Below, one piece after another: positions 61,947 through 64,000 of a stretch of 64,000 nucleotides of DNA. A model generated the notes under the pieces. That model was not told the DNA's origin, did not search any database, and saw only the letters and a program-made list of their open reading frames with translations. The translations under genes and the position numbers were made by a program. The first letter of the stretch is position 1. Each line of letters begins with the position of its first letter. This DNA comes from Saccharopolyspora rosea. GTDB taxonomy: Bacteria > Actinomycetota > Actinomycetes > Mycobacteriales > Pseudonocardiaceae. Location of the stretch: NCBI RefSeq assembly GCF_025643595.1, contig NZ_CP102826.1:248001-312000 (forward strand). The letters are read 5' to 3'.

Positions 61947-64000
61947 TCAGTGGACGGTGATGGTCCCGGACGAGCCGCGCACCGTGACCGTCGCGCCGTC
62001 CGGGATCCGGGAGGTGGCACCGCGGACGCCGACCACTGCGGGGATCCCGTACTCGCGCGCCACCGTCGCGCCGTGCGAGTTGGGGCCGCCCATCTCCATC
62101 ACCAGACCACCAGCGGTCAGGAACAGCGGAGTCCATCCGGGATCGGTCGACGGCGCGATGAGCACCTCGCCGGGCGCGAGCTCGGCCCCCGCCGGATCGA
62201 GCACCACCCGCGCCGTCCCGGTGACCGAACCAGCCGAGGCGGAGGTGCCGGTCAGCAGCCCGTCCACCTCCTCGGCGGGCATCATCGCCTCGGGCTCGGT
62301 GCCGTCGGAGAGCAGCAGCCGCGGCAGGTGCCTGCGGCGCAGCTCGCGCTCGCGGGTCTCGCGCCGCCGGGCGACCAGCTCCCGGTGGTCGGTGCCCGCG
62401 ACGACCTCGGCGAGTTCGGCGTGGTCCAGGAAGAACACGTCCTCCGCGCGGTCCAGCCGCCCGGCCCCGGCCAGTTCCCGGCCGGCGGCCAGCAGGTGCT
62501 CGCGGGCCTTCGCGAGCGCCAGCACGAAGCAGTACTTGGGCATCTCGCGCAGGCCGACGAGTTCGCGCACCCGGTGCGCGGCGAACCGCGCGAGCCGGGC
62601 GCGCAGCGGGTTCCGCAGCCGCGAGGTGATCCGGTCGACCATCGCCTCCGCCTCGGACGCGCCGCGCCGGAACCGTTCCGCCGCGTCCTGCTCGTCGCTG
62701 CGCACGTATCCGGCGAGCACGCCGAGCACGTACTCCGGCGCCTCGGACCAGCGGGGGACGCCCACGTCGATCTCCGCGACCGCCCGGTGCCCGTAGCGGG
62801 CGAGGAAGTCCGAGAGCCCGCCGCGGAGGACGCCGGGCAGGGTGCCGGTCCGGTGGCGGTCGGCGAGTTCGGCCGGGGACAGCTCGGCGCACGCCCGCGC
62901 GGACTCGGGATCCCGGCGGATCCGCCGCGCCAGCTCCCACAGTTCGAGGTCCATCTCGGTCGTGACGTTGTGCGGCACGCCGCGCAGCACGACCTGGACC
63001 TCCTCCTCGGTGGCTCCGGCGATCCGCGGCAGCAGGCGGCTGAGCAGCAGGACCGGGACCATCCGGGGCGCGACCTGCGCCAGCCGGGGGCCGACGGCCA
63101 GGATGGCGCGCCGCGCGGCGGCCACCCGTTCGGCGGCCGACCGGCCGGCGGGGCGCGCGAGTTCGGCCCGCAGCTCCTCGACGACGCGGACGACGCGGGC
63201 CCGGGCGCCGTCCGGGTCCGCCAGCGTCCGGGCGGCCACCAGCGGAGCCCGGGTGCGGGCGAGGACCCGGAGGACGCGCCGCGCCGCGGGGCTCCGGCGC
63301 ACCGACAGCCGGGGGTCGTCCAGCAGCGTCGCGAAGACCTCGCCGGTGCGCGCCTCGGCCATCGCGAACAGCCCGCGCGCCGCGCGCCGGCCCAGCGAAC
63401 TGCGCGCGATGTCGGTGATGTCGACGAACGACCAGCCGTCGACGTCCCGGAACAGCTGCGGCCGGTCGCGCACCGGGAGTCCGAGACCGCGGGTCAGGCC
63501 GCCGAACATCGAGCCGAGCACCGCGATGCCCATCGGCGTCAGCGGGCGGTAGACGCCCTGGGCCACGTTGATCGACAGGTAGACGTGCAGCCCCGGCCGC
63601 GGCTCCTCGGGCAGCGGGAACAGGGTGGTGATCGGCCGGGACTGGGTCAGCCACGCCGTCCCGCCGGTGTCGAGCGCCCACTCGACGTCCTGCGGGTGGC
63701 CGAAGCGGCGCGCCACCCGGTCGCCGAGCTCGGCCAGCGCCAGCACCTGCTCGTCGCGGATCGAGGCGAGATCCCCGCGCTGCGGCACGGTTTCGGTGCC
63801 CCCGCCGGGCCTGGGCCGGACGGCGGTGGCCTTGTCGCCGAGCCGCCGGGCGGTGATCCGGCCGGACTCCACCACGAAGTGGTCCGGGTCCACCGAGCCG
63901 GACACCACCGACTCGCCGAGGCCGCGGTTGGCGTCCACCACGGTCTCGGTGCGCCGGCCGGTGACCGGGTTCGCGGTGAACAGCACGCCGGACGCGGCGG
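61947..64000 (-). CDS. PEP-utilising / rifampin phosphotransferase-like enzyme (5' end outside window)
   Basis: 684 visible codons; the N-terminus is beyond the window edge. The visible part starts within the ATP-grasp domain (FTANPVTGRR, DANRGLGESVVSG, DVEWALDTGG, TQSRPITTLF), passes through a large helical middle domain and ends with a swivelling phospho-His domain: catalytic His in MEMGGPNSHGATVAREYGIP, preceded by SASAGSVTGTARVVLDPAG. The order ATP-grasp, helical, His with no C-terminal PEP-binding barrel is that of rifampin phosphotransferase (RPH), which phosphorylates rifamycins; PEP synthase would have a barrel at the C-terminus. The middle domain is the RIF-binding part in RPH, so resistance is plausible but untested. 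Confidence 0.85.
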   Translation of the reverse strand, partial: AASGVLFTANPVTGRRTETVVDANRGLGESVVSGSVDPDHFVVESGRITARRLGDKATAVRPRPGGGTETVPQRGDLASIRDEQVLALAELGDRVARRFGHPQDVEWALDTGGTAWLTQSRPITTLFPLPEEPRPGLHVYLSINVAQGVYRPLTPMGIAVLGSMFGGLTRGLGLPVRDRPQLFRDVDGWSFVDITDIARSSLGRRAARGLFAMAEARTGEVFATLLDDPRLSVRRSPAARRVLRVLARTRAPLVAARTLADPDGARARVVRVVEELRAELARPAGRSAAERVAAARRAILAVGPRLAQVAPRMVPVLLLSRLLPRIAGATEEEVQVVLRGVPHNVTTEMDLELWELARRIRRDPESARACAELSPAELADRHRTGTLPGVLRGGLSDFLARYGHRAVAEIDVGVPRWSEAPEYVLGVLAGYVRSDEQDAAERFRRGASEAEAMVDRITSRLRNPLRARLARFAAHRVRELVGLREMPKYCFVLALAKAREHLLAAGRELAGAGRLDRAEDVFFLDHAELAEVVAGTDHRELVARRRETRERELRRRHLPRLLLSDGTEPEAMMPAEEVDGLLTGTSASAGSVTGTARVVLDPAGAELAPGEVLIAPSTDPGWTPLFLTAGGLVMEMGGPNSHGATVAREYGIPAVVGVRGATSRIPDGATVTVRGSSGTITVH

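Overview
The window is high-GC actinobacterial chromosome: most codons end in G or C, GTG starts are common, and translationally coupled gene pairs (ATGA, GTGA, TGATG overlaps) are frequent. The content (WhiB protein, PASTA-type penicillin-binding protein, actinobacterial Tad pilus locus, 6C RNA, CRP, MarP-type periplasmic protease) points to Pseudonocardiales, with Saccharopolyspora-like genera my best guess. From memory, the backbone follows Mycobacterium tuberculosis Rv3683 down to Rv3644c: metallophosphoesterase, ponA2, whiB4, two ArsA-like ATPases, RidA, metallo-beta-lactamase-fold hydrolase, crp, nth, thioredoxin-like, Nudix, marP, acs, Rv3662c-like, HAD phosphatase, ssd, tad genes, helicase, Rv3647c-like, topA and the DNA polymerase III delta' subunit. 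There is no phage, insertion sequence or CRISPR array.

Layout. 1-5 kb: an S9 peptidase, a 4-OT tautomerase, tRNA-Pro, metallophosphoesterase, YqeY and a siderophore-interacting protein. 5-11 kb: ponA2 diverging from whiB4, the ArsA pair, DUF4177 and RidA. 11-15 kb: an accessory stretch with two tandem paralogues of unknown function, a Gfo/Idh/MocA oxidoreductase and a gene-poor zone with a small candidate gene and a strong terminator. 15-23 kb: Nudix plus MBL hydrolases, an MFS transporter, crp, and the coupled run nth / thioredoxin-like / NudL / marP. 23-27 kb: a holin-like membrane protein, nhaA and acsA. 27-36.5 kb: a degenerate Fic-fold protein, a nucleoside hydrolase, and a muropeptide-salvage block (murQ, murR-like regulator, AmiE-like amidase, NamZ, NagZ) interrupted by PPOX and MarR genes. 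36.5-38.3 kb: two non-coding RNAs flanking the HAD phosphatase gene, a probable Ms1/MTS2823-type RNA and a clear 6C RNA, then a cluster of DnaA-box-like sequences. 38.3-43.1 kb: the ssd-tad pilus operon. 43-56 kb: a stand-alone prim-pol, an MrfA-like helicase, H+-pyrophosphatase, a lipoprotein, topA, delta' and a secreted anchored protein. 57-64 kb: tRNA-Thr, a methyltransferase, small membrane proteins, a TauE/SafE permease behind a frameshifted GntR pseudogene, a SLATT-like membrane protein with a rare TTA codon, a secreted protein, and a rifampin-phosphotransferase-like enzyme running off the end.

How the genes fit together. Much of the window concerns the envelope. PonA2 polymerises and cross-links peptidoglycan; NagZ, NamZ, the AmiE-like amidase and MurQ would dismantle and recycle it under an RpiR-type regulator; MarP, NhaA and the H+-pyrophosphatase deal with acid and ion stress; the Tad locus builds a surface fibre. 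The CRP gene and the two growth-phase-associated RNAs add global regulation. The least explained parts are the paralogue pair at 11.3-13.0 kb, the Fic-like protein, the 13.9-14.9 kb zone, the hairpin array downstream of crp and the DnaA-box cluster in front of the pilus operon.
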